NCBI GenBank assembly: GCA_023430685.1
Contig: JAEYZH010000140.1
Span: forward strand, 1 to 22,301
Direction of reading: 5' to 3'
From: Pseudomonadota bacterium
Lineage (GTDB): Bacteria; Pseudomonadota; Gammaproteobacteria; Xanthomonadales; Rhodanobacteraceae
DNA length: 22,301 nt
Made by a program: the position numbers and the translations under genes. Shown piece by piece: positions 15,096-21,740 of the stretch. The stretch's first letter is position 1. The number at the start of each line of letters is the position of its first letter. A model generated the notes under the pieces. That model saw only the letters and a list, made by a program, of their open reading frames with translations, searched no databases and had not been told where the DNA came from.

Positions 15096-15194
15096 GGCGC
15101 GCCTCGGGTGGATGGGAAAGCACCGAGCGTAGGCAGATCGCGCGACGGGCGCAAAGCACGGAAGTCACGGGTCGGGGCATGCGCCACGCACGCG

Positions 15195-15418
15195 GCGCTT
15201 CGACTTCGCGGCCTGCGGCCGCTGCGCTCAGCGCGAACGGGCTGGGAAGCGTCCTGCGGCTGCCGCACTCGGCGCGAACGGGCTGGGAAGCGTCCTGCGG
15301 CTGCTGCGCTCGGCGCGAACGGGATGGGAAGTGTCCTGCGGCAGCTGCGCTCGGCGCGAACGGCAATCCCGCAATCCGTTCGCCCTCAGCGCAGGCCGGA
15401 GGCCGGAGTCGAAGGGCC
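15195..15418. repeat. Inverted family C repeat pair with internal tandem block
   Basis: In the divergent gap between the M13 peptidase and the isochorismatase-like gene (436 bp), a left arm at 15195-15240 (CTTCGACTTC, hairpin GCGGCC-TGC-GGCCGC, then GCGCGAACGG) faces a right arm at 15376-15418 (CCGTTCGCCC, hairpin GGCC-GGA-GGCC, GTCGAAGGG). The arms enclose the 41 bp tandem repeat. It is the same family as at 6785-6993. The promoters of both flanking genes must lie outside or within this block; I could not assign them. The remaining bases of the gap show nothing else. Confidence 0.8.
15235..15357. repeat. Three 41 bp tandem repeats
   Basis: Units start at 15235, 15276 and 15317, each GAACGGG(C/A)TGGGAAG followed by a TCCTGCGGC-containing half and GGCGC before the next unit; a fourth begins at 15358 with GAACGG and then diverges. 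The period is exactly 41 bp. The units look like amplified fragments of the family C left arm. Confidence 0.88.
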
Positions 15419-15531
15419 GCTCCACACCGGATCGCGATGGCCTCGGATGTCCGCTCCCGGTCCGGGAACGGCCTTTCACAGGCCGCGCGTGCAGCACACC
15501 ATGGCGCTACCATCCACGCGAGGTGCCCGCC

Positions 15532-16098
15532 ATGTCCCTGCCATCCACCGCCCTGCTCGTGATCGACGCGCAGGAATCGTTCCGCCACCGCGACTACTGG
15601 TCGCCCGACGATGTCCCGGCGTTCATTGACCGCCTGCAGGCGCTCATCGACGGTGCGCGCGCATCGGGCATCCCGGTCGTGCAGGTGCTGCACGTCGAGG
15701 ACGAAGGCGCGTTTTCGCTCGCGAGCGGGCACGTGCGCACGCTGGAGCCGCTCCGGATCGAGCCCGATGTCGTGATCCACAAGCAGCGCCACAGCGCGCT
15801 GGTCGGCTCGACATTGCCCGTCTGGCTCGCGGAGCGCGGCATCCGGCGCGTGATCGTCTCCGGCATCCGCACCGAGCAGTGCTGCGAGACCACCACGCGG
15901 CATGCATCCGACAGCGGCTTCGAGGTCGACTACGTGTCCGAGGCCACGTTGACCTTCGCGATGACCGATGCCAACGGTCGCCGCTGGGACGCCCGCGAGA
16001 TCAAGGCACGCACCGAACTCGTGCTCGCCGGGCGCTTCGCGCGCATCGCGACGGTCGAGCAGGCGCTGGCCGCGGCAACCCTCGCGCGCGCGGCATGA
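15532..16098 (+). CDS. Isochorismatase-like cysteine hydrolase
   Basis: A 188-residue single-domain α/β hydrolase of the isochorismatase/nicotinamidase superfamily. The catalytic triad is visible: Asp12 (LLVIDAQ), Lys84 (VIHKQRHSA) and Cys117 in RTEQCCETT. Members act on amides such as nicotinamide, N-carbamoyl compounds or isochorismate; the substrate here cannot be told from sequence. The ATG has GAGG 8 bases upstream. Its stop overlaps the start of the following GlxA-type regulator (ATGA), so regulator and enzyme are made together. The pairing suggests that the regulator senses a compound related to the enzyme's substrate. Confidence 0.9.
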   Translation: MSLPSTALLVIDAQESFRHRDYWSPDDVPAFIDRLQALIDGARASGIPVVQVLHVEDEGAFSLASGHVRTLEPLRIEPDVVIHKQRHSALVGSTLPVWLAERGIRRVIVSGIRTEQCCETTTRHASDSGFEVDYVSEATLTFAMTDANGRRWDAREIKARTELVLAGRFARIATVEQALAAATLARAA

Positions 16099-17087
16099 CG
16101 ATCGCGGCAACCATCCGGGTTCCGGTCTGGGTGGTGCTGCCGCCGCGCGCACTGCTGCTCGACATCGCTGGGCCGATCGAGGTGCTGCGTCGCGCGAACA
16201 TCGAGCAGCAGGCGCTGCGCTTCGAGGTGCGCTACGCGGCGCCGCGGCGGCGGATAACGAGTTCGATCGGCCTCGCGGTCACCGACCTCGCCGCATTGCC
16301 CGCGACGATCGAGGACGACGCGATCGTGATGCTGACCGGCGACGTCGATCCGGTCGATTTCGGCGCGGACCCGGAGAGCGCGCAGGACGCACGCGACGAG
16401 GCCGCGATCGTCGACTGGCTGCGCACGTGCATCGGCCCGCGCCACCTGCTTGTGACGATCTGCTCGGGCGCGCTGCCGGCCGCGCGCGCGGGCCTGTTCG
16501 ACGGCCACGACTGCACCACGCACCACGCGTGCTGCGCCGAACTCGCCGCCGTCGCACCGCAGGCGAACGTGCTCGACAACCGGCTCTACGTCGAGGATGG
16601 CCTGCGCTGGAGCAGCGCGGGCGTCACCGCGGGCATCGACCTCACGCTGCACCTCGTCGCCGAGCGCTGCGGCGCGGCGGTCGCGCTCGCGATCGCGCGC
16701 CATCTCGTCGTGTACCTTCGCCGCAGCGGCGCCGACCCGCAGCTGTCGCCGTGGCTCGAAGGACGCAACCACCTGCATCCGGTCGTGCACCGCGCGCAGG
16801 ACGCGATCGCCGCGAACCCGGCCCATGCGTGGACGCTCGCCGACGTCGCGCGCGCCGCGGGATCGAGCCCGCGCCATCTCTCGCGCCTGTTCAACGAACA
16901 TGCGCGCATGAGCCTCACCGATTACATCAACCGCTTGCGCGTCGCGCTTGCGCATGAACTGCTCGCGCACACGCGACTCGACATGGAACGCGTGGCCGAA
17001 CGCAGCGGCTTCGCGTCCTCGCGCCAGCTTCGCCGAGCCTGGCGGCGCTCGCACGCGACCGCACCGAGCGCGGCGCGCAACGCGTAG
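16095..17087 (+). CDS. GlxA-family transcriptional regulator (DJ-1/PfpI domain plus AraC HTH)
   Basis: A 330-residue regulator. The N-terminal DJ-1/PfpI-like sensor domain (about 8-200) has LLDIAGPIEVLRRA and the nucleophile-elbow region TICSGALPAA with Cys123. The C-terminal AraC DNA-binding domain (about 230-325) contains two helix-turn-helices, the first around LADVARAAGSSPRHLSRLF and the second around ERVAERSGFASSRQLRRAW. The last residues diverge from typical AraC ends. The start overlaps the isochorismatase-like gene as ATGA. The stop TAG at 17085-17087 belongs to the GTAG foot of the first family B repeat. Likely regulates its own operon. Confidence 0.93.
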   Translation: MTIAATIRVPVWVVLPPRALLLDIAGPIEVLRRANIEQQALRFEVRYAAPRRRITSSIGLAVTDLAALPATIEDDAIVMLTGDVDPVDFGADPESAQDARDEAAIVDWLRTCIGPRHLLVTICSGALPAARAGLFDGHDCTTHHACCAELAAVAPQANVLDNRLYVEDGLRWSSAGVTAGIDLTLHLVAERCGAAVALAIARHLVVYLRRSGADPQLSPWLEGRNHLHPVVHRAQDAIAANPAHAWTLADVARAAGSSPRHLSRLFNEHARMSLTDYINRLRVALAHELLAHTRLDMERVAERSGFASSRQLRRAWRRSHATAPSAARNA

Positions 17088-17629
17088 GGTGGAACGCAGC
17101 GCCGCAGGCGCGAGTTCCACCGGCACGATGCAGGGTGCCAGCGCGGTCGTGGGTGCGCGCCGGTGCGGCTCGCCGCTGCGCGGCTGCGACGCACCCTGCG
17201 CATTCACGGGAAGCGCTCGCTTGCGCGACCGTAGGGTGGAACGCAGCGCCGCAGGCGCGAGTTCCAGCACGATGCAGGGTGCCAGCGCGATCGTGGTTGC
17301 GCGCCGGTGCGGTTCGCCGCTGCGCGGCTGCGACGCACCCTGCGCATACACGGGCAGGGCTCGCTTGCGCGACCGTAGGGTGGAACGCAGCGCCGCAGGC
17401 GCGAGTTCCACCGGCGCGATGAGAGGTTCGCGCGTGATTGTGGGTTCGCGTCGGTGGGGCTCGCCGCTGCGCGGCTGCGACCCACCCTACGCACTGCGAC
17501 CCACCCTACGGGCGGGTGCTCGGGATGCGTAGGGTGGAACGCAGCGCCGCAGGCGCGAGTTCCACCGGCGCGTTGAGAGGTTCGCGCGTGATCGTGGATT
17601 CGCGCTGGTGGGGCTCGCCGTTGCGCGGC
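17084..17629. repeat. GTAG-footed palindromic repeat array, family B
   Basis: Four tandem units start at 17084, 17231, 17375 and 17529 (periods 147, 144 and 154 bp; the fourth is cut at 17629). Each begins GTAGGGTGGAACGCAG, with hairpin arms GGTGGAAC / GTTCCACC around inner stem GCGCC-GCA-GGCGC. A second, different palindrome follows, GGTGCG…CGCACC around GCCGC-TGC-GCGGC in units 1-2, and GGTGGG…CCCACC in unit 3. Unit 3 ends with two copies of CTGCGACCCACCCTAC. The array fills the whole convergent gap between the GlxA-type gene and the lipoprotein gene, and unit 4 runs straight into the latter's stop. Confidence 0.92.
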
Positions 17630-18001
17630 TCAGAAATCGGTGCAGCCGTAGGCCTGCATGCTCGCACGCGAGGCATTGCGCGCCATCTCGCAGGACGATT
17701 TCAGCGCGTCCTTGCCGCCCGCCGCTAGCGTCTGCGCCCACGCCTCGCGCGTGCTCGCGAGCGACTGCTTGAGCATCGCCTGCGCCTCGGCCGGCACCTT
17801 CGCGGCGAGGCAGGCTTCGTACCTGGCGAGGTACTCGTCGCATTCGGCAACGCCGGTCGTCGCGCCCGCGATGGCCGCGCTTGCGGTGGCCTTCGGGGCT
17901 GGCGCCGACGCGGTAGTCGTCGCGGCGGGGGTTTCGGTGCGATCGCAGGCGCTCAACGCGAAGGCTGCGAAAATAGCGGTCATCGAAAGGATCGGGCGCA
18001 T
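17630..18001 (-). CDS. Small cysteine-containing lipoprotein of unknown function
   Basis: A 123-residue predicted lipoprotein. The signal peptide ends ALSAC with lipidated Cys19, followed by an Ala/Thr/Pro-rich linker to about residue 50. The mature domain is helical with four further cysteines (Cys54, Cys64, Cys104, Cys120), spaced as could suit two disulfides (AECDEYL, YEACLA, SSCEMA, YGCTDF). GGAG lies 7 bases before the ATG; Met7 is an alternative start. I do not recognise a named domain, and the cysteine pattern is what I would search with. A family B repeat unit ends exactly at its stop codon. Confidence 0.85.
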   Translation of the reverse strand: MRPILSMTAIFAAFALSACDRTETPAATTTASAPAPKATASAAIAGATTGVAECDEYLARYEACLAAKVPAEAQAMLKQSLASTREAWAQTLAAGGKDALKSSCEMARNASRASMQAYGCTDF

Positions 18002-18107
18002 CGGTCATCTCCGGGCAAGGTCGGGTCGGCAGGCACGTCGGCCGGACAACTCGAACCCCGCGGCGCGCGAAAGCGAACACGCGTCCCCGAACCTTTCGCC
18101 GTTCGCG

Positions 18108-18133
18108 CGACGGTCCCGCGCGGCGGGCCGTCG
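18108..18133 (-). terminator. Strong hairpin after the minus-strand operon
   Basis: CGACGG-CCCGC pairs with GCGGG-CCGTCG as an 11 bp stem with one bulged base and a 3-base loop. It lies 6 bases past the TAG of the pyrimidine-dimer glycosylase homologue. No T tract follows, so termination is probable rather than certain. The rest of the 138 bp gap shows only the ribosome site of the lipoprotein gene. Confidence 0.5.
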
Positions 18134-18139
18134 GCCGAC

Positions 18140-18589
18140 CTAGTCCCGCGCGTGTGCCGGCGGCGCGCGTTCCCACGATGCGACCGGTCCCGGCGTCAGC
18201 ACGAACAGCGGATGGCAGGTCGGCCCGCGCGCGGCCTGCCAGCGCGCGAAGCACTCGGGGCTGCGCTCGCGCAGCTTCGCGCCGAGATGCGCCCACTCGT
18301 GCGCGAGTTGCCCGCGCGCGAGCGCGATCGGTGCGACCTCGCGCACCGTGCCGAACCGGCTGCGATCGAACGCGTAGCCGCGCGCGAGCGCCTCGCGGTA
18401 CACGCCGTCGAGCCAGGCATTGATCGCGAGGCGCGGCATCGCATGCGCGCGGAAACGTTCGAGCTGCGGATGGTGCTGGTAGCCGCGCGTGCGACCCGCG
18501 AGCACCGCACGCGCGAGCAGCCCTTCGCGCCAGCCGGCGACCAGGCCCTTCGCATCGAGCCAGCACGGATGGACCGACCACAGGCGCAT
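18140..18589 (-). CDS. Pyrimidine dimer DNA glycosylase / endonuclease V family protein
   Basis: A 149-residue protein of the Pyr_excise type. Its N-terminus MRLWSVHPCWLDAKGL followed by WREGLLARAVL and GYQHHPQLERF is the usual signature of the bacterial branch. WRE aligns with YRE of T4 endonuclease V, making Glu22 the likely equivalent of catalytic Glu23. T4 enzyme uses the α-amine of Thr2 after Met removal; here residue 2 is Arg, so the nucleophile would differ. GAGGAG lies 5 bases before the ATG, within the end of the upstream dehydratase gene (9 bp gap). Predicted role: base excision of UV photoproducts, or a related glycosylase activity. Confidence 0.85.
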   Translation of the reverse strand: MRLWSVHPCWLDAKGLVAGWREGLLARAVLAGRTRGYQHHPQLERFRAHAMPRLAINAWLDGVYREALARGYAFDRSRFGTVREVAPIALARGQLAHEWAHLGAKLRERSPECFARWQAARGPTCHPLFVLTPGPVASWERAPPAHARD

Positions 18590-18598
18590 CGTCGCTCC

Positions 18599-19057
18599 TC
18601 AACCTGCCACGGGCGCCTGCGCGGCGATCACCGCCGCGCGCCCGCTCGCGATCGGCACGCCCGCGTGCTCGATGCGGAACGCGTACTGCCAGCTGCCCTC
18701 GCCGCCGAGCAGGCGCTCCGCGTGCACGTCGAGCGCGCCGGGCAGGTCGTCGATGCGCTCGACCGCGAGATCGACCGCGCGCAGCGAGACGAGGAAGCCC
18801 GGCTCGGCCCTGCCGCCGGCCTCGCGCGCGACGAGGCCGCCGTGCACCGCCATCGCCTGCGCGCCGTATTCGCACAGGTGCACCGCGCGCAGGCGCCCGT
18901 CGCTGCGCAGCGGATTCGCCGGATCACGGTGCGAGTCGCTGCGCGCATGGATCGTGCCGTCGTTCCACGCGACGACCTCGTCGAGCAGGCACATTGCGCC
19001 CTGGTGCGGGATCAGCATGGACCAATCGGATCGCGGCGGAACGCTGTGGTCGGTCAC
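18599..19057 (-). CDS. ApeP-like 3-hydroxyacyl-ACP dehydratase (hotdog fold)
   Basis: About 152 residues from GTG 19057. The segment LIPHQGAMCLLDEV, then SHRDPANPLR and CEYGAQAMAVHGGL, matches the stand-alone hotdog dehydratases of aryl-polyene and xanthomonadin pathways (ApeP-like), which dehydrate 3-hydroxyacyl-ACP. The usual neighbours of such pathways (ketosynthases, acyl carrier proteins, acyltransferases) are not in the window. The start is uncertain: GTG 19057, GTG 19108 and ATG 19018 are in frame; 19057 gives the family's usual short lead before LIPH, but no strong ribosome site precedes any of them. It is followed closely by the glycosylase gene. Confidence 0.78.
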   Translation of the reverse strand: MTDHSVPPRSDWSMLIPHQGAMCLLDEVVAWNDGTIHARSDSHRDPANPLRSDGRLRAVHLCEYGAQAMAVHGGLVAREAGGRAEPGFLVSLRAVDLAVERIDDLPGALDVHAERLLGGEGSWQYAFRIEHAGVPIASGRAAVIAAQAPVAG

Positions 19058-19147
19058 GACGCTGTCGGCTCGGGTCGTTCGGGGGAGAGGGATTGTCCCG
19101 CCTCGCACTGCCCGCGTCGACTGCGGCGTCGAACCGCGGCCGGCGCT

Positions 19148-19624
19148 TCAGCAGGGCGTGCCGTCCTTGCGCGTGAAACGCCAGCCCGCGGCACCGTAGA
19201 CGGCGACGAGGTCGTCATCGGGATAGTCCACGACATCTTCGGGCGTGCGATCGCCGACTTCGAGGTAGACCACGGTGTCGTCCGTCGCATTGACGAGATG
19301 GTGCGCATCGCCGCTTCCGGCCTTGAACCCCGCGCACATGCCGGGTTCGAGCACCTCGCTGCCGGCGTCCGTGACCAGGGTCGGCCGGCCCTCGAGCACG
19401 TAGACGAACTCGTCCTGCAGCGCATGCGCGTGGCGCAGCGCCGAGCGCGCGCCAGGCGCGAGCGTGGTGAGGTTCACGCCGAAGCGCGTCAGGCCGAAGC
19501 GGTCGCCGAGCGCACGCTTCACGCGGCCCTCGAGCAAGGCCGCAAACCGTTGCGGATAGCTCGTGCGCGTGCGCGCCGCGACTTCCATCGCGAGGAGGGC
19601 GGCGGGTGGGCGGACTTCGTTCAT
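19148..19624 (-). CDS. Cupin domain protein
   Basis: A 158-residue single cupin. Motif 1 HAHALQDEFVYVLEG gives the His-X-His-X4-Glu metal set, and motif 2 includes AGSGDAHHLVN, supplying the fourth ligand His. An N-terminal segment RFAALLEGRVKRALGDRFGL precedes the barrel, and a C-terminal YPDDDL…YGAAGWRFTRKDG tail closes it, a layout common in uncharacterised proteobacterial cupins. Enzymatic activity is not deducible. The start overlaps the stop of the upstream oxidoreductase (ATGA), so the two are translationally coupled. The next gene starts about 90 bp downstream. Confidence 0.88.
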   Translation of the reverse strand: MNEVRPPAALLAMEVAARTRTSYPQRFAALLEGRVKRALGDRFGLTRFGVNLTTLAPGARSALRHAHALQDEFVYVLEGRPTLVTDAGSEVLEPGMCAGFKAGSGDAHHLVNATDDTVVYLEVGDRTPEDVVDYPDDDLVAVYGAAGWRFTRKDGTPC

Positions 19625-20529
19625 GGGCGCGCCTTCGTCTCGGGAGGTTGCAGGACAGCAGCCATGTCGAGCGCACCGAGCCCGCCCGCGTGCGCGCGGC
19701 GGAACAGGCGAGCCGCGAGTTCGATCAGCGGCGCCTCGACGCCGGCGCCATGCGCCTGCGCGGCCGCGAGGTCGGCGATCGTCGCGACGTCGCGGATCGC
19801 GGCCTGCGCGGTGAAGTCGCCGCTAACGAGCTTGTCGAGCTTGATGCGCGACACCGCGCTCGCCATCGGCCCCGCGTCGAGCACGGACCGGAGCACGTGC
19901 GGATCGACGCCGGCCGCGCGCGCGGCCGCGAAGGCTTCGGCGAGCGCAGTCACGAGCACGATGAGGTAGTGGTTCACCGCGAGCTTGGTCCGGAGCGCGG
20001 CGGGCACCTCGCCGCAACGGACCCGCGTGCGGAAGAGCGGCGCGAGCAGCGGCGCGATGCGGTCGAGGCTCGCGGCATCGCCCGCGAGCAGGCCGACGAG
20101 CGTGCCGTCTTCGGCCTGCACGCGCGAGCCCGATACCGGCGCCTCGACGTATGCGCCGCCTTCGCGCCGCACCTCGCGGGCGAGCCCGGCGGAGTAGCCG
20201 GCCGAGGTCGTGCCGAGCATCACGAGCGTGACGCCGCGCATGCGCTCGCCGAACGCGGGCGTGCCGCGCGCGAGCACCGCGTCGACCGCGGCTTCGTCGA
20301 GCAGCATCAGCATCACCGTCGCGCACGTCGCGAACACCTCGGCCACGTCGGACGCGCGCACCGCGCCGCGCGCGGCGAGTGGCGCGCAGCGCTCGGGCGT
20401 GCGGTTCCAGACGGTCAGCGCGACGCCCGCATCGAGCAGGCGAGCGGCAAGCGGCGCGCCCATCGTGCCGAGGCCGACGAATCCGGTGCGACGGCCTTCT
20501 GCGCGTGTCGCTCGCGCATGCTCGACCAC
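19621..20529 (-). CDS. 3-hydroxyisobutyrate dehydrogenase-like NAD(P)-dependent oxidoreductase
   Basis: A 302-residue β-hydroxyacid dehydrogenase. Seen: Rossmann motif GFVGLGTMG (residues 16-24), substrate-binding EAPVSGSRVQAEDGT, catalytic Lys182 in TKLAVNHYL, and a helical C-terminal domain. The family reduces or oxidises 3-hydroxy acids such as hydroxyisobutyrate, tartronate or succinate semialdehyde; the substrate is unresolved. The GTG start at 20529 is chosen because GAGGAGG lies 8 bases upstream and the Rossmann motif then starts at the usual distance. It is first in the minus-strand operon and divergent from a GlxA-type regulator that may control it. Confidence 0.9.
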   Translation of the reverse strand: MVEHARATRAEGRRTGFVGLGTMGAPLAARLLDAGVALTVWNRTPERCAPLAARGAVRASDVAEVFATCATVMLMLLDEAAVDAVLARGTPAFGERMRGVTLVMLGTTSAGYSAGLAREVRREGGAYVEAPVSGSRVQAEDGTLVGLLAGDAASLDRIAPLLAPLFRTRVRCGEVPAALRTKLAVNHYLIVLVTALAEAFAAARAAGVDPHVLRSVLDAGPMASAVSRIKLDKLVSGDFTAQAAIRDVATIADLAAAQAHGAGVEAPLIELAARLFRRAHAGGLGALDMAAVLQPPETKARP

Positions 20530-20620
20530 GGTGCCTGCCTCCTCGACGGACGGTTCACGCAGCGCACGACGCGGCGCCGTGCGGATGCTCACTGTGCATG
20601 CGCACGGCCGCGCTCGCGAG

Positions 20621-20655
20621 TGTCCGCTCCGACGTGTTGCATGCCCGATCGGACA
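20621..20655. promoter_or_regulatory. Candidate operator in the divergent oxidoreductase/regulator gap
   Basis: TGTCCG (20621-20626) and CGGACA (20650-20655) form an inverted repeat with a 23-base spacer in the 191 bp divergent gap. It could be a binding site for the adjacent AraC-type regulator. At this GC content such a match is not rare, so confidence is low. I could not assign promoter boxes in the gap. Confidence 0.2.
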
Positions 20656-20720
20656 GCGGCGTCGGCGGCCGCGTTCGGCTATCTTCACGGCGACGGCTGT
20701 CCCCTGCAGGTCGCTCGACG

Positions 20721-21740
20721 ATGACGGACTTCGACGTGCTGGTGCTCGACGGCACCAATCCAACCGGCGTATCGATGACGCGCGACATCCTCGACGCCGC
20801 GCGGTTGCTCGCGCAGCGGACGGGCGGCCCGATTCCGACAGTGGCATTCCAATCACCTGCGGGCGGACTCGTGCGCCTGCAAGGCGGATTGTCCATCGCG
20901 ACGCGCGCGTTTCCGCGCATGGACGAACGCGCGCCGGTGCTGCTCGTGCCCGGGCTCTGGATCGAGCACCCGCGCGAACTGCGCGCACGCCTCGCGCGCG
21001 AGGATGCGCGCGCGGCGATCCGCTACATCGCGCGTCGCGCGGCGGCGGGCGCGACGGTCGCCGCGTCGTGCTCGGCCGTGTTCCTGTTGCAGGCGGCCGG
21101 CGTGCTGCGCGGTCGCCACGCGACGACGACCTGGTGGCTCGCGCCCGAGCTCGCGCGGCTCGAGCCCGCCGCGCAGGTCGAAGGCAACCGCATCCTCTGC
21201 GTCGACGGACCCGTGATCACCGCGGGCGCCGCGTTCGCGCAGGCCGACATCCTGCTGCACCTGCTCCGCCAGCGGTTCGGCGGCGCGATCGCAGACGGCG
21301 TGAGCCGCGTGCTGCTCCTGCACGAGCGCAGCGAATCCGCGCAGTACGTGCTGCCGTCGATGCTCGCGAGCAGCGACCCGCTCGTGACGCGGCTCACCGA
21401 TCGCGTCGAGCGCGCGTTGCCCGAGGTGCCGAGCGTCGCGTTGCTCGCGCGCGAGTTCTGCGTGTCCGAGCGCACGCTCGGCCGCCACGTGCGCCAGGCA
21501 ACCGGCATGGCCACGCGCACGATGATCCAGAGCATCCGGCTGCATCGGGCGCGCGCGCTGCTGCAGAACAGCCGGCTCAGCGTCGACGAGGTCGCTGCCG
21601 CGGTCGGTTACGGCGATACCACCGCGCTGCGTCGCCTGATGCGCAAGCTCGTCGGCACCACGCCGGGTCGCGTGCGTGCCGCGAAGGCGATCGCACCGCC
21701 GCGGCGGCCCCCGGTCCGTCGCCCGCAGGCGCGGCGATGA
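20721..21740 (+). CDS. GlxA-family transcriptional regulator (DJ-1/PfpI domain plus AraC HTH)
   Basis: A 339-residue regulator, the second of this type in the window. The DJ-1/PfpI-like domain (about 3-195) begins DFDVLVLDGTNPTG, has VLLVPGLW, and the elbow region AASCSAVFLLQAAG with Cys117. The AraC DNA-binding domain (about 225-325) has LLAREFCVSERTLGRHVRQATG and VDEVAAAVGYGDTTALRRLMRKLVG, and ends with a basic Arg/Pro-rich tail. Its stop overlaps the start of the SDR gene (ATGA). It is divergent from the oxidoreductase-cupin operon, so it may regulate both directions; the inducing compound is unknown. Confidence 0.92.
   Translation: MTDFDVLVLDGTNPTGVSMTRDILDAARLLAQRTGGPIPTVAFQSPAGGLVRLQGGLSIATRAFPRMDERAPVLLVPGLWIEHPRELRARLAREDARAAIRYIARRAAAGATVAASCSAVFLLQAAGVLRGRHATTTWWLAPELARLEPAAQVEGNRILCVDGPVITAGAAFAQADILLHLLRQRFGGAIADGVSRVLLLHERSESAQYVLPSMLASSDPLVTRLTDRVERALPEVPSVALLAREFCVSERTLGRHVRQATGMATRTMIQSIRLHRARALLQNSRLSVDEVAAAVGYGDTTALRRLMRKLVGTTPGRVRAAKAIAPPRRPPVRRPQARR

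Noticed and set aside
15235..15357. Possible CRISPR-like repeats with 41 bp period
   Set aside because: The whole 41 bp unit is repeated without variable spacers, so it is a simple tandem duplication.
13014..15629. Long plus-strand open frame (871 codons) opposite the M13 peptidase
   Set aside because: It is antisense to a gene with an intact zinc site and runs on into repeat DNA; the translation is Arg/Ala/Glu-rich and shows no recognisable domain.
17129..17532. Open frames through the family B array
   Set aside because: They translate the repeat units themselves (the same peptide recurring), with no ribosome site.
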